From assembly GCA_015143295.1 (NCBI GenBank), contig CM026557.1, positions 31,257,965-31,321,964 of the forward strand: DNA of 64,000 bases. The letters run 5' to 3'. The position numbers and the translations under genes are program-made. The notes under the pieces were generated by a model that was not told the DNA's origin, did not search any database, and saw nothing but the letters and a program-made list of their open reading frames with translations. The stretch comes from Tetracentron sinense. Its lineage: Eukaryota > Streptophyta > Magnoliopsida > Trochodendrales > Trochodendraceae. Shown piece after piece: positions 1 to 12,275 of the stretch; position 1 is the stretch's first letter, and each line of letters starts with the position of its first letter.

Positions 1-3000
1 GTGATAGATGAGCTTGTCTTACCTCTGTTAAGGGCTGTTGCTAGTAGTCCACTGAAGTGTAGAGAGTAGTTAGAGACTTCTATCGGGGATCCACTGGGGA
101 ATAAGAAGCTGTTGGAGATCATTGGGGATTAACTATCTGCTGGAAACTTGTTCCTGGAGAAAACTCTACTGGGTATAGTCGGTGTAACGACCCCAAAATC
201 CCACAAGGCTAAAATAGGACTTTAGGATCGCCACATTACTTAACCTGCTTAAAATCCATGACATGTAAGGCACACTAACATGAGTCTCCAAAAATGAGGA
301 TAGTAAAATTTCCGATATATCAACTGTAACCAACTAAATAGCACGAGTCTATAGTCAACAAATACAACCCACTAAAACCAAAGAGTCTGATACACAACTA
401 AAAAAGTCTACTAAGCAACGTCTACTCAAGTCTAATACAACTCTCTCAATCAAATGAAATAAAAACTAAGAGGTGTAGCCACCCAAGTCTCTGGCTCCCT
501 CCTCAGAAGGCTCACCTTCACCTCCTTCCTCTGCGTATGTTTCCTCAACCCACGGCTCCGCCGTGTACTCCTGCTCTAAACCTGCCAAGACAAAGTCCGG
601 CTGAGTACAAAGGTACTCAGTGTATATAAAATCCAACCAACAATAATAATATACCTGCCCTTAGTTAGAAACAAATCCAATAACATAATAACATAATCAG
701 AGTGCGGAAGAACGTGTGCGCATATACATTATATCATCACCTTGACTCGTGTACTTGTGAGAATCTTAGACTTGGAAGACAATACACTTATGAGTTGCTT
801 ATGCTTATAAGACCACGTGCTTGTGAGATGCTTATGCTTATGCACTTATTCAGATCACACAGTAATAAGACATGCCGTTCTTGGCGGATACGGACCATGC
901 CTTGTAAATCATATGGTTGACATGCCGTTCTTGGCGGATATGGACCATGCCTTAGAAATCATATGGTTGACATGCCGTTCTTGGCGGATACAGACCATGT
1001 CATGCTTATGCTTATTCAGAATGTCATACATATGTCATGCTCATGCTTGTGGTCCACATGTGTGACTTGTGAGACTCTTATCTTAACATACACGTGCTTG
1101 TGTACTTAAGTGTCGAAATTAACATTCGAGTAGGTAATTGCTTAGATTCCGATCTCCCACCATGGAAACTCCACTATATGTCCCATACCAAATAGTTAGA
1201 GAATTCCCGGTTTGAGAGATGTTCCTCTAAGTTCTTACCTTCCCAACTATCAATTTCCATGCAAATAATTAGACATACTTAACAAACAATTCACATATAC
1301 ATATCTTATCATAATTCATATCGCAATTCATAATCAATTAACCACCATTTCATAAGAGTATAATAGCATTTATCCTTTCAAGCATTTTCACAAACACCTT
1401 GTGTACGCATAATATGAATCCATTTCCCTTCTATATTTTCAAGCATTCATCAAACCATAATTCATCCATACAATCACTTCACTATTCACAACCACATATT
1501 AATCCCATCCTCCATACATTTCCCATCCTCCATACATTTCCTATCCTCCATATATTCTATCTACATCCAATCCACATTTCCATCCACATTTCCATCAATA
1601 ATTAGCTTACTTCATAGAAAATTTGGGGAAAATGCATTTAATCTCTATTCTATCATTTCTATCAAATTAATATTCACAAAACATTAAAATAGAGTTGATT
1701 AGGATAGTATATTGACCTTAGGAATCCTTCCCTTGGATTCAAAATGCTCCCGAGGAGATTTGGAGAAGCTTTGAGGTCGATCTCCAAGCTTTCCTCTCAA
1801 TCTTCTAGCAACCTCCTTCTTCTTTAAGCAACCCTCTCCCTCAAACCCTAGGTTTTCTCCCCCTTTTTGCCAAATTAGGTTAGAAATAGGTAGAGTATTT
1901 TAATATTTCGAGTAGGACCCCCTATTTATAGCCCCAAGGTCTGAGAACAAAAGACCAAAATGCCCATGCTAAAATTCTGTAAAAATCACGAAAGACCGAG
2001 CGATCGGTGGTTATGACCGATCGGTCGGTTCTCAACCGAGCGATCGGTGCTCTTGACCGGGCGATCGGTCAAAAAAGCACTCACTGGAAATTTTCCCCAT
2101 ACAAAATTTTGGACCAGTCGATAGATACCGATCGATTGGTTTTGGACCAATCGATCGCTACTTCTGACCGAGCGATCGGTGCTCTATTTCGACTCATTTT
2201 ACTGTTTTGGCCATAACTTTTGACTTGCTCGACGGATTTTGACGATTCAACTTGGGTTGGATTCGTCTCTCGAAAACGAACATTTCTGACATTTTTGAAT
2301 TGCTAAATTCCACTTAATTAATAGACTAAATTATCCCCAAAGTTGACTGATATGCAATTCCATTAGATAAAACCCACCATTGACTTGGCTTAAACTCAAA
2401 ATAAGGAAAAACATTAAACATGAACTTCGAAGAGGGTTCCAACACCTTTCTAATGGTTCAAGAATCAATCAATTCCAGTAAACGGTACCAAAACTAGAGC
2501 TTCCTAAAGTTTAGGGTGTGATATGACATCCCTCCGTTACAAGTTTGATTAAGCCTAGTTTACACCACACCAAATAAATATATAATACAATAAACATCAA
2601 AACATCATAAGGACTATAATACTCCTAATACAATGAAGTAAAAACATGAAAAAGATTCGGGGTCTCTATAGTCAGGAGTTTGGTGATACTGATTGCTGCC
2701 GGATTTTGTTTTAAAACTGCTTTTCAGCTTTTTTTCTTTTTTACCCTTGGAATGACCAAGTCATGGTGTTCGCATAATTTTTGCGCAATGAGGCCATTAC
2801 TGGTTTTCCTCATGCCTGTGAAGCTGATCAATTTTTGTCCATTTTTTACTCCTAGTCGCAAGACTAGGTCTGGGGTCGTGTGATTTTTGTACAATGAGGC
2901 CGTTGCTGATTTTCACTTATGCCTGCGATTTGTTGGAGGTTTGGATCTTCTCCCTTCATTGACCTGGATAGCACTCCGATGAAGATGATATTCTGTTGGG

Positions 3001-3857
3001 GATGTAGGTGTGATAGAACACTTGCACTCGTAGTTTCTAGGAGATCTAGGAAGAGTTAGAATAAGACGAAATGTAGGCTAAGGGATCGAAGTTTGAGACC
3101 CCTTGGAATTTTCTTACTGTAGTTGATTTGCACTCCCTTGGAGTCCCTGACTTTAAGAATGTTTCAACTTCTATTTGATGGAAGATTTTATACCCTTAGG
3201 GCTGACTTTGGCCGGGAATGAGGAGCGCTGGACTCCTCTTTGAGGAAAAGGGAAAAGTTTGACTCTGTAGGGGAAGCTCTGGAGAGGTTTTGACTCCACT
3301 TGGGGGATGATATAGGAGATGACTTGACTAGCGGATTTCATTGATATGAAAATGGTTTACTTTGCTGGGGATAAGGAGGGTGCCAAGGATGGCCTACTGT
3401 CATATCCCGAAGAATCTACGAGTGCAAAGCGTTTATCAGATCTAGACCCTAAGCGTAGTATCGTTTGACTTTGTCCATGTTGACGGGCACTGGGAGGTCT
3501 TCGTCATTCATATGTTCGAGTCGAAGGGCGCCGCCGAAGAACTTTTCTTGGACGATGTATGGGCCTTCGTAGTTGGGAGTGAACTTACCCCTTGGGTCAG
3601 GGCAGTTTGGCAACATTTTCTGAAGAACCAGGTCACCGACTTCGATGCTTCAGGGCTTGAATTTCTTATTGAATGCCCTAGCCATATGCCTCTGGTAGGT
3701 CTGAGAATGGTTGATGGCTTTTAGTCACATTTCTTCTATCAAATTCAGCTGCTCATTCCGTGCCTGTGCCCATTCTGCTTCTGAGACTTCTGCTTCCATT
3801 AACACCCGTAGTGATGGAATTTCTACTTCAATGGGGAGGATTGCTTCCATAATTGTC
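1..3857 (-). mobile_element. Inverted Tat/Retand-type Ty3 fragment (3' part), interrupted by a solo LTR
   Basis: The minus strand of 1-182 and 2671-3857 matches the plus strand at about 11870-13650, with deletions of some 400 bp. It covers the C-terminal end of integrase and the 3' noncoding tail of a Tat-type element. In translation (about 3850 down to 3440) the motifs LPIEVEIPSLRVLMEAEV and RGKFTPNYEGPYIV are readable. The frame is broken, for example by CGA to TGA near 3725. The fragment runs off the left edge and stops abruptly near 3857, where plus-strand RT sequence begins, so the two Tat pieces sit head-to-head. Whether this is a second insertion or an inverted duplication cannot be decided here. 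Confidence 0.8.
183..2670 (-). mobile_element. Solo LTR of a Tekay-type chromovirus (LTR A)
   Basis: It begins TGTAACGACCCC and ends GGGTCTCTATA (last CA mutated), the reverse complement of the LTR ends of the intact element at 14826-24622, and resembles it along its length. Flanking 5-mers GTCGG (178-182) and GTCAG (2671-2675) form a target duplication with one change. The related Tat copy at about 13470 shows the empty site. On the minus strand there is a palindrome cluster (about 1990-2190), a TATA box (about 1922-1932), a candidate splice donor near 1717, three 60-bp repeats (about 868-1000) and a hairpin (601-620). No internal region remains, as expected after LTR-LTR recombination. Confidence 0.9.
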
Positions 3858-4418
3858 AAATCACCTACTACCAGACAACATCCTGAAGACCTGAAAAAGC
3901 TATATGATAGACTCAGAGAATTTGACCTAAGACTGAATCCGGCAAAATGTATTTTTGGAGTCTCATCAGGAAAACTCTTTGGCTTCATAGTCAGCAAAAG
4001 AGGTATTGAGATCGATCCAGCTAAAGTCAAGGTTATCATTGAAATGCCAACTCCCTAGACTAAAAAGGAAATCCGAGGATTCCTGAGCAGAATTCAATAC
4101 ATCAGCCGATTCATCTCTCAGCTCACTCCGATATACGAGTCAATCTTCAAGCTTCTCAGAAAGAATGTATCTACAGTCTGGACAGACGAGTGCCAGGAAG
4201 CCTTTGACAAGATAAAATAGTATCTTCTCCACCCTCCAGTGCTTGTGCCTCTTACACCAGGACGACCACTACTACTATACATCTTAGTACAAGAAACCTC
4301 TATGGGGTGTGTCTTGGCACAGCATGACAAGACAGGTAGAACAGAGTAAGCCATCTACTACATCAATAAACGCCTACTAGAGTATAAATAAAAATACAGC
4401 CCTCTTGAGAAGACTTGT
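3858..4418 (+). pseudogene. Tat-type Ty3 RT (C-terminal part) and start of RNase H, remnant
   Basis: Readable residues include HPEDLKKLYDRLREFDLRLN, NPAKCIFGVSSGKLFGFIVS and KRGIEIDPAKVKVIIEMPTP, which are typical of the RT thumb and connection of Tat/Ogre/Retand elements. They are followed by RNase H-like sequence (EAFDKIK, LLLYILVQE, MGCVLAQHD). The fragment begins just after where the catalytic YVDD box should be, so the core RT is absent. In-frame stops occur near 4056, 4217, 4348 and 4387. The reading continues after the solo LTR at 7129. It is a dead copy of the reverse transcriptase that would have copied the element's RNA in the cytoplasm. Confidence 0.85.
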
Positions 4419-7128
4419 TGTCGTGCCTCAAAATCCCCCCTAGGAGTTAGGTGAGACTTTAGGTGTGACTATACTCTAACTTGGCAAATCATCCTGTAAT
4501 GAACAAGGCATAACATAGTATAGTGGAGACATGATACAGAGTACGGAAGCTAAAACAATGCGGAAACATAAGCCAACTTTTTCTTTTCTATATACCTGAC
4601 CGGTATTCCAAGTTAGATACAAAACATAACAGTAAAGGTGGACATTCCCACCTATCAAAATACAAAAGTCATACAACTCTCTCTCTCTTTCTCTCTCTCT
4701 CAATAGTCCTCAGGGAATGGCCAGTTATCTAGGCCTCTCCCCTCCACCTGGGGCTCTACTATCGTCTCTACATGTGGCTCCTCCTCGCCGTAGTCCTCTT
4801 CAACTCAAGGACCCGGAGCATAAATGTCGAAGCGTGTACCTGCTGACATCAATATGTACGGCTGAGTATGGAATACTCAGTGAGCACAAGTTACTAGCTA
4901 ACAATAGTAATAACATAATAAAATCACATGCGAGTGCTTAAAGGAATACAGTTCATAAATCATTCTTAAAACCAACATACACTATCATTCGTCAAATCTT
5001 ATTTCTCGTGGGAAAACAACACCATTAATAGTCTTATGGGTCCTTGTGAGTTCTTGTGAATTCTTGTGAGTTCTTATAAATTCTTATGAGTTCTTGTGAG
5101 TTCTTATGAATTCTTATAAGCCTTGTGAGTTCTTGTGAGTCCTTATGAGTTCTTATAAGCCTTGTAAGATTCCTTATGAGCCTTGTGAGATTTCTTATAA
5201 GTCTTCCTTTCGAGATTCTTGTGAGCAAGAGATTAGTACCTTTAAAACCTGGGCTACCAATCTCCTTGACCATCCATTCATACTTGTGAGAACTTCTTAT
5301 GAGCAAGAGGTTAGTACCCTTAAACTTGGGCTACCAACCTCCTTGACAATCCAATTACTTGTGAGCAAGAGGTTAGCACCCTTAAACCTGGGCTACCAAC
5401 ATCCTTGACATTCCACCAACTTATGAGAGTTCCTTGTGAGCAAGAGTTTATTACCCTTAAAACCTGGGCTACCAACCTCCTTAACCATTCAATTACTTAT
5501 GAGCAACTTCTTGTGAGCAAGAGGTTAGTACCCTTACACCTGGGCTACCAACCTCCTTGACAATCCACCATAATTATGCGTATGAGATTGTACTTGTAAT
5601 TCTTTATGAGTTCCACTTATTTATTTCGATTCTTAGTGCTTATGAGAAAACCTTGGTTCATGCATGCGTGGGTGCTCGTGCATAACAATGGGTGACATCG
5701 TAGTGACATGAAACTAGAACATCACATAGCATTTTAACATTTCTATAAACGTGTGAGAATTAAAGGAAACATATAAAACATTTTCTCAACATTGCCAACT
5801 TGGGGAAAAATCCCTAATCATCAATTTCATAGCCTTGAGTTTAATTTTCCACACATGCATTTCATCAAACACATAGCATTCAATATTTCTATAGTTTTTT
5901 AAATTCATGGTTTCCTTTTTAAACATATCATCAAACACCTTGTATGGGTTCATTATGAGTACATTACCCTTCCCATTTTTCCATCACACATCATTTATTA
6001 CATCCACAACTATTTCACTTATCTTGTTTATTTTGGGGAATGTGAAGCATTTCAAGAAGAGAGATGTATAAACTCAAGCAACATCATTTTCAAAGAGAAA
6101 ACCTAGGTTATTACTAAATTAACTAGGAGGGTGTACTAACCTTAGAAAATCAACTCCTTGATTGGAGAAACCCTTGAGTAGAAATCTCCAAGCTTGATGG
6201 AGGAGGATCTAACTTTGAGGATGAAGGTTCTTGAAGGATGATCCAAGCCTTGAGCTCCCTTGATCTCAAATCCAAGAACCTTCTTTGGATTCTCCCTAAT
6301 CTCCCCTCTCCTTTCTCTCTCACTCTTTGGTTTAGGTTCAACCAAAACCCCCAAATGAGACCCTATTTATAGGCCAAGAGGGTAAAAAACCCTAAAAATC
6401 CCACACAAAAAAACTGTGTTGCGCGACTACGATTGTTCGTAGGTTTTCTACGAATGTTTGTAGCATATCTACGATCGTTCGTAGGTTTTCTACGATCGAT
6501 CGTAGACTTTCCAAAGAGTTTGTCCAATTTCTGGGACTCTATGATCGTTCGTAGCATATCTACGATCGTTCGTAGCTCTTCTACGATCGTTCTTAGGTTG
6601 TTTACGATCGCTCGTAACTTTGACAGAAAGTTTCCAGATTTTCATACTTTGGTATTTCGGCTATAACTTTTGACTCGTTTATCAAATTTTGACGATTCAA
6701 CTTGCGTTGGACTTGCCATTCAAAGGAGAACAACTTTGATGTTTTATAAAAATTCTAATTCTGAGTTTGTAATTACCTAAATGGGATCTAAATTCGACTG
6801 GTATGAAAATGGATTTCAGTAACCCATATTTTCAGCGGACTCGACTCCAGAAATCCAACTTTTGATTCAACTCCAACTCAAAATCTGAAAAAATGATAAA
6901 CATGAATCTCGAAGAGAGTTTAAATACCTTTCCAAAAATCAAAGAATCACATGATTCCGATAAGCGGTGAGAAAACAAGAGCTACTTAAAGTTGAGGGTA
7001 TGCTAAGGCATAACCTTCGTTGACACTTAAGAGTATTTTATACTCTTACTACTTCATCCCTAATACCCAAAACTCAAGAAAATAATCTTAAGGCTTTAAT
7101 ACATATCTTAAAGTTCTGGGGTTCTACA
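4419..7128 (-). mobile_element. Solo LTR of a second Tekay-like family (LTR B)
   Basis: The ends are TGTCGTGCCTCAAAATCCCC and GGGGTTCTACA. The 5-bp flanks CTTGT (4414-4418) and CTTAT (7129-7133) are a target duplication with one mismatch, and the Tat pol reading resumes across it. It shares blocks with LTR A and LTR C: the hairpin (4862-4880), a TCAAAATTTGAT-type block near 6680-6700, the TATA box (6361-6373) and candidate splice sites (donor 6139-6140, acceptor 4840-4841). The region between the splice sites holds two tandem arrays. No protease or RT sequence is inside. Confidence 0.88.
5035..5575. repeat. Two tandem arrays inside LTR B
   Basis: About 5035-5220 is a degenerate short array of TTCTTGTGAG/TTCTTATGAG units. 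About 5223-5575 holds roughly five longer units built around GAGCAAGAGGTTAGTACCC and CTGGGCTACCAACCTCCTTG. Both lie in the part of the LTR that would be removed by the candidate leader intron. Confidence 0.85.
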
Positions 7129-7768
7129 CTTATCTGGGCTACTCAGTGTCTACGGCAGTATTTGCTTTCCTACCCTACAATCCTGATCTTCCGGATGGAT
7201 TCACTCAAATACCTACTACAAAAGCCAGCTACTACCGGGAGGATAGGCTGATGGATTATGATGTTATTTGAATTTGACATCACGTACATGACTCTGAAGT
7301 TAATCAAGGGGCAGACAATTACAGATCACCTATCCCACAGTCCAGCACAAGACTATGTTTCAGTACATGACCAATTCCCAAATGAAGCCATCTTGTATGC
7401 AGAGACTGAAGAGCAAGAATACCTCGGTTGAAAGTTATATTTCGACGGAGCCGCTAACTGTCATGGACATGGGGTAGGAGCAGTCCTGATCTCTCCCAAT
7501 GGAGCCCACCTCCCCATCTCAGTCAAGCTGAAATTCAGATGTTCAAACAATGAAGCAGAGTATGATGCTTGCATTGCTAGACTAAGAGAAGCCCTGACAT
7601 CGGGATTGAAGAAATAGACGTCTACGGTGACTCATCTTTGGTAATCTATCAAGCAAATGAATCTTGGACCATCCGAGAAACTAGACAGGTCCCATACCTA
7701 ACCTCCCTCAATGTGCTGATCACTCAGTTCAGAAGAATCACCTTCAGTCACTGGGCCAGGATCCACAA
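7129..7768 (+). pseudogene. Tat-type RNase H end and archaeal-type RNase H, remnant
   Basis: This continues the Tat pol after LTR B. Readable segments include FEFDITYMTLKLIKGQTITD (end of the RT-linked RNase H and tether) and then a second RNase H: KLYFDGAANCHGHGVGAVLI, NNEAEYDACIARL and VYGDSSLVIYQAN. The acidic residues D, E and D of this domain are visible. A second, archaeal-type RNase H is a hallmark of the Tat lineage. A stop lies at about 7430 and the frame shifts near 7600. The reading breaks at RIHN (7757-7768) and resumes after LTR C as KFADALTTLASIVQIPKG. Confidence 0.85.
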
Positions 7769-10700
7769 TGTCGCACCCCAAAATACCCCCTAGGAGTTAA
7801 GAGGTTTTGGCGACGTGACTTATACATACAACTATCCTGTAAAGAGTGTATAAGGCATGATAAATCGTGAACCTGAAAATTTCTTTCATAACTTAACTAT
7901 ATTCTAAGTGTTAACATAAACAATTGACTTAGTAAAATTTCCAATAAGTACAAAAGAGTTCAACACTTGAGTTACCAACTCAAGCTTACATGGAAAGCCC
8001 CACTGAAAAATCCCAAAATACATGTCTCTCTTACTCATCCTAACCCTAGGGGCACATGTTAAACCCTTAACATCTGACTGACACTCCGAGCAACCTCTTA
8101 CTCTCCATGAACCACCTCAATAAGCGTATGGTGTACCTGCTGACATCAATAGGTACGACTGAGTATAGAATACTCAGCGAGTACAAGCTACTAGCTAACA
8201 ATAGTAATAACATTAATAAGTAATAACAATAATATGTCATGCATGGTACAGTTCATTATCATATATATATAATCAGAGTGTGGAAGCTAATACAAATAAC
8301 ACTTGTACAATCTTGAACATCATACTTTAATTAATACTTTCAACTCATGTTTCAACCAACATGTATTTTCCATTACTTTGTGAGTCTTGTGATTTCCTTA
8401 CATATCTTATGCAGCTTATGATTACCCTACACATCCTTTGAGATTCTTTATTTCACTTGTCTTGTTTAGCTAGTACCCGAACTATGGAATTGACGGACAT
8501 ACTGGGATCTTGTCATTCTCGCTTGTCTTGTTTGACTAGTACCCGAACTATGAAATGGAAGGACATACTAGGTTCTTGTCTTGCTTGACTAATGCCCAGA
8601 CTATAATGGAATGGAACACATTAGCCTCATGTCTTGTTTAACTAGTACCTGAACTATGACTTGGACGGTCATACTAGTTCTTGTCTTGCTTGACTAATGC
8701 CCGGACTATGTTGGAACTAAACACATTAGCCTCATGTCTTGTTTAACTAGTACCCGAACTATGACTTGGACGGTCATACTAGTTCTTCTCTTGCTTGACT
8801 AATGCCCGGAATATGATGGAACGTAACACATTAGCTTCATGTCTTGACTTGACTAGTGCCCGGACTATAGTAGAACGGAACACACTAGCATTTCACTTGC
8901 TTACAAATGCCCGGACTATGATTGAACGGAACACATTAGTATCTTGACTTGCTTTACTAATGCCCGGACTATAATGGAACAGAACAGACTAGTAAATTTA
9001 CTTGCTTAGCTAATGCCCGGACTATGATGGAACGGAACACATTAACACATTAACTTCGCTTGTTTTTCTTGTGAGCCAGGTATGACATATCCGGGAGATA
9101 TGCCCTATCCTTGACCGGCCCGATGTTCGGCTTTATCATTCATTTTATGAATCACATTTCTTATTCTTATTGTTTCTTGTATGCATATATTTGAAAACCT
9201 TGGCTTATGCATGCAGACATGTGGTGTGTGACAATGTGTAAGCATAATAATGACATGAAAAGGATTGTGGACATCATATAGCATTTCCACTTTCTATTGA
9301 TAGTCATGTATGAATGTAAGCAATATAGAGAGCATTAGATCAATTTTACCCTTTAGAGAACAACCCCAAAAATCATGCATGTTATAGGCTTGATCAACCA
9401 CACTACTTCTCATACAAGCATTTTATCAAACATGTGGTGTTCAACCTTGTTATAGTCATTTATGCATATTTTTCTTGTTCTAACATTTCATCAAACACCT
9501 TGCATGCAACATTTCATTAATCCATTTTCCATGATTTCTTAGTCTTAGGTTTTTAAACTCATTCATGCATTTAATCAAACATGTGGGGTTCACATTCTTG
9601 TGGTCATCTATTTCACATTTTCTCATTCACACATTTCATCAAACATATGGGTGTCTTCATTATGAGTACTATGCTCTTCCACCATTTTCATTACACATTA
9701 TTCACCACAACCATTTGGCATCCCATCGCCTCATCCAACCATACATCCCATACATCCTTCAATAATTAATTTATTTTGTATGATTTAGAAATTTATTAGT
9801 TTAAGGTAGGAATTTGGGTTTACACATGCTCAAACCATTCTCATTTCAAAGGAATCTAGGTTATTACTAAGTGAGCTAGTAAGGGTGTACTAACCTTGAA
9901 GATCAAAGCTTGATCTTGAAGAAAATCCTTGGGTTGGGTCCCAAGCTTGAGGAAAAAGAAGACACTACCTTGAATGGAGGAAGATCCTAGCTTCAAGATC
10001 CAAGCTTGAATTGAGCTCCACCTTCTCTCCAATCCAAAACCCTCTTTGGAATCCCTTCTCTTCTCCTTCCTTTCTCTCTCTTTTTCCTTTCTAGGTTTTG
10101 GGTAAGCAAAACCCCCACTTGAGCCCCCTTATTTATAGGTGAAGGGGTTAAAAACCCTCATTTCTGGGCATTTAAAAAGCCCAAATCGCACTCTGATGAT
10201 TGATCGTCAATCTAGACGATCGATCGTCCACGTTCCCAAATGCTATCAAGATTTATGGGTTCCTGATGATCGATCGTCATCTCGGGACGATCGATCGTCC
10301 AAATCCCTAAGAGCTGTCCAGATTTTTGCTATTTGGTATTTTGACCATAACTTTTGACTCGCTCATCAGATTTTGACGATTCATCTTGTGTTGGACTGGT
10401 ATTTGAAAGGGGAACAACTTTGATTACACAACTTCTAATTATTCTTTATTAATGGTCTAAAGTGGCCATAAAGGTGACTGGGTCAGAGAATTCAACAGAA
10501 AAATGATGAAAAACTCACATTTGACTTAACTTTGACTCAAATTATGAAAAAAGGTTAAACATGAACCTCGAAGAGGGTTCCAATATGGTTCTAATGGTTC
10601 AAGAATCACTCAATTATGATAAGAGGTGAGAAAACTAGACATCTCTCAAGTTGCGATTATGTAGAGACTTCCCTCTTTTTAACACTTATAATCCTAGGAA

Positions 10701-10883
10701 AACGTTCCTATGGCCTTTATACACGTTAACATATATTGGTCATACAAGTTTGAAAACCAATCTCTCATTTTCATTGAGAATCTTTCAAGACCATACCTTA
10801 GGCATCAAGTCGTAGGTACTATTCATGGCACTACTTACTACCCCATTCACATGAACAATGATCGTGAGATCTGGGGCACTACA
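7769..10883 (-). mobile_element. Solo LTR of a third Tekay-like family (LTR C)
   Basis: The ends are TGTCGCACCCCAAAATACCC and TGGGGCACTACA. A perfect 5-bp target duplication CACAA flanks it (7764-7768 and 10884-10888), and Tat pol reads across the join. At 3.1 kb it is the longest LTR in the window. On the minus strand it shows GATCGATC palindromes (10190-10310), a TATA box (about 10129-10138), a donor-like site (9893-9894), a tandem array, and the conserved hairpin (8159-8177). It is related to LTR B, sharing GTACCTGCTGACATCAATA-like and AGCTAACAATAGTAATAAC blocks. Confidence 0.9.
8455..9060. repeat. Tandem array inside LTR C
   Basis: Roughly ten degenerate units of about 55-65 bp are built on GCTTGACTAATGCCCGGACT and a run like GGAACGGAACACATTAG. 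LTRs A, B and D carry unrelated arrays in the same relative position. Confidence 0.85.
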
Positions 10884-12275
10884 CACAACAAATTTGCCGA
10901 CGCACTGACCACTCTTGCCTCCATAGTTCAAATTCCCAAGGGCATCATGCTCTGGCCAATTGAAACTCAACAATGGGATCAACCTTCTTACTGCATTGAG
11001 ATAGAAGACGTAGCAGACAACAAGCCTTGGTATGGGGACATCAAGCAATATCTCGAGGAGGGAATCTTCCCACTCGATGCCACCAAAATAGACCATCGGG
11101 CAATCAGAAGACTGGTCATTCAGTTTATTCTCTCAGGGTGAATTTTGTACAAGAGATCGCCAAACATGATTTGGCTCAGATGTCTCGATGTTCGGGAAGC
11201 TGCACAGGTAGTCGAGGAAGTTCACGGTGGAACTTGTGGCCCACACATGAATGGGCTAATACTGTCTAAGAAGATACTCAGACTGGGCTACTACTGATGT
11301 ACAATGAAATCTAACTGTTGCCGACATGTACAGAAATGCCACCAATGCCAAATCTAAGCCAACAAGATCAATGCACCGTCGACTAGGCTACACAACCTCA
11401 CTGCCCTATGGCCATTCTTAGCTTGGGGCATCGACGTCATCGGGCCCATAACATTGAAAGCATCAAATGGACATCGATTCATCTTGGTAACAATCAATTA
11501 CTTCACCAAATGGGTTGAGACAGCCTCTTATGCCAATGTCACAGCCTCTGTGGTTCAGCGCTTTTTGAAAAAGGATATCATCTGCCGATACGGTGTTCCA
11601 TTCGAGATTGTAACAGACAATGCTCTCAATTTCTACAACAAGAGAATGACTAATCTCTACTAGAAGTTCAAGATACAACATCACAACTCCACGCCATATA
11701 GGTCACAAACCAATGGTGCAGTTGAAGCTACTAAATAGAATCTGAAGAAAATCATAGAAATGATGGAAACCAATTACTCTGCCTGGTATAAGATGCTCCC
11801 ATATGCTCTCATGGCCTACAGAACATCCATCAGAATCTCAACTGGGGCAACACCATTTTCTCTGGCTTATGGTATGGTAACAGTCCTCCCCATCGAAGTA
11901 GAAATTTCATCACTCTAGGTGTTAATGGAAGCAGAAGTCTCAAAAGCAGAATGGGCACAGGCCCGATATGAGCAGTTGAATCTAATTGTAGAGTGGCGAC
12001 TGAAAGCCATCAACCATTCTCAGGCCTACCAGAGGCGCATGACTAGGGCATTCAACAAGAAAGTTAAGTCCCGAAGCATTGAAGTCGATGAACTGGTTCT
12101 TCAGAAAATATTACCAAACCCCCCTGATCCTAGGGGCAAGTTCACTCACAACTACGAAGGCCCATACATCGTCTGAGAAAAGTTCTCCGGCGGCGCCCTT
12201 CAATTCGGACGCATGGATGACGAAGACCTCCCAGAGCCCGTCAACATAGATAAAGTCAAACGATACTACGCTTAG
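10884..12275 (+). pseudogene. Tat-type integrase, remnant
   Basis: After the linker (KFADALTTLASIVQIPKG) and a zinc-binding HHCC-like region (about 11190-11355, ending CCRHVQKCHQC) comes the integrase core. The three catalytic acidic residues are visible: WGIDVIG (about 11430), VTDNALNF (about 11613) and NGAVEATK (about 11715). The C-terminal part reads RGKFTHNYEGPYIV near 12130-12175, and the frame closes with VKRYYA near 12272. Stops and frameshifts (about 11120, 11663, 11736, 11918 and 12177) make it non-functional. The enzyme would have inserted the element's cDNA into nuclear DNA. The same C-terminal segment recurs on the minus strand at 3440-3857. Confidence 0.88.

Noticed and set aside
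702-1065. Overlapping short open frames in LTR A (also 16370-16703 and 23769-24102)
   Set aside because: They come from the 60-bp repeats in the LTR and are not kept in frame between copies.
3725-4039. A 104-codon open frame on the minus strand
   Set aside because: It crosses the head-to-head junction, joining antisense RT to true integrase sequence; only its last third is meaningful.
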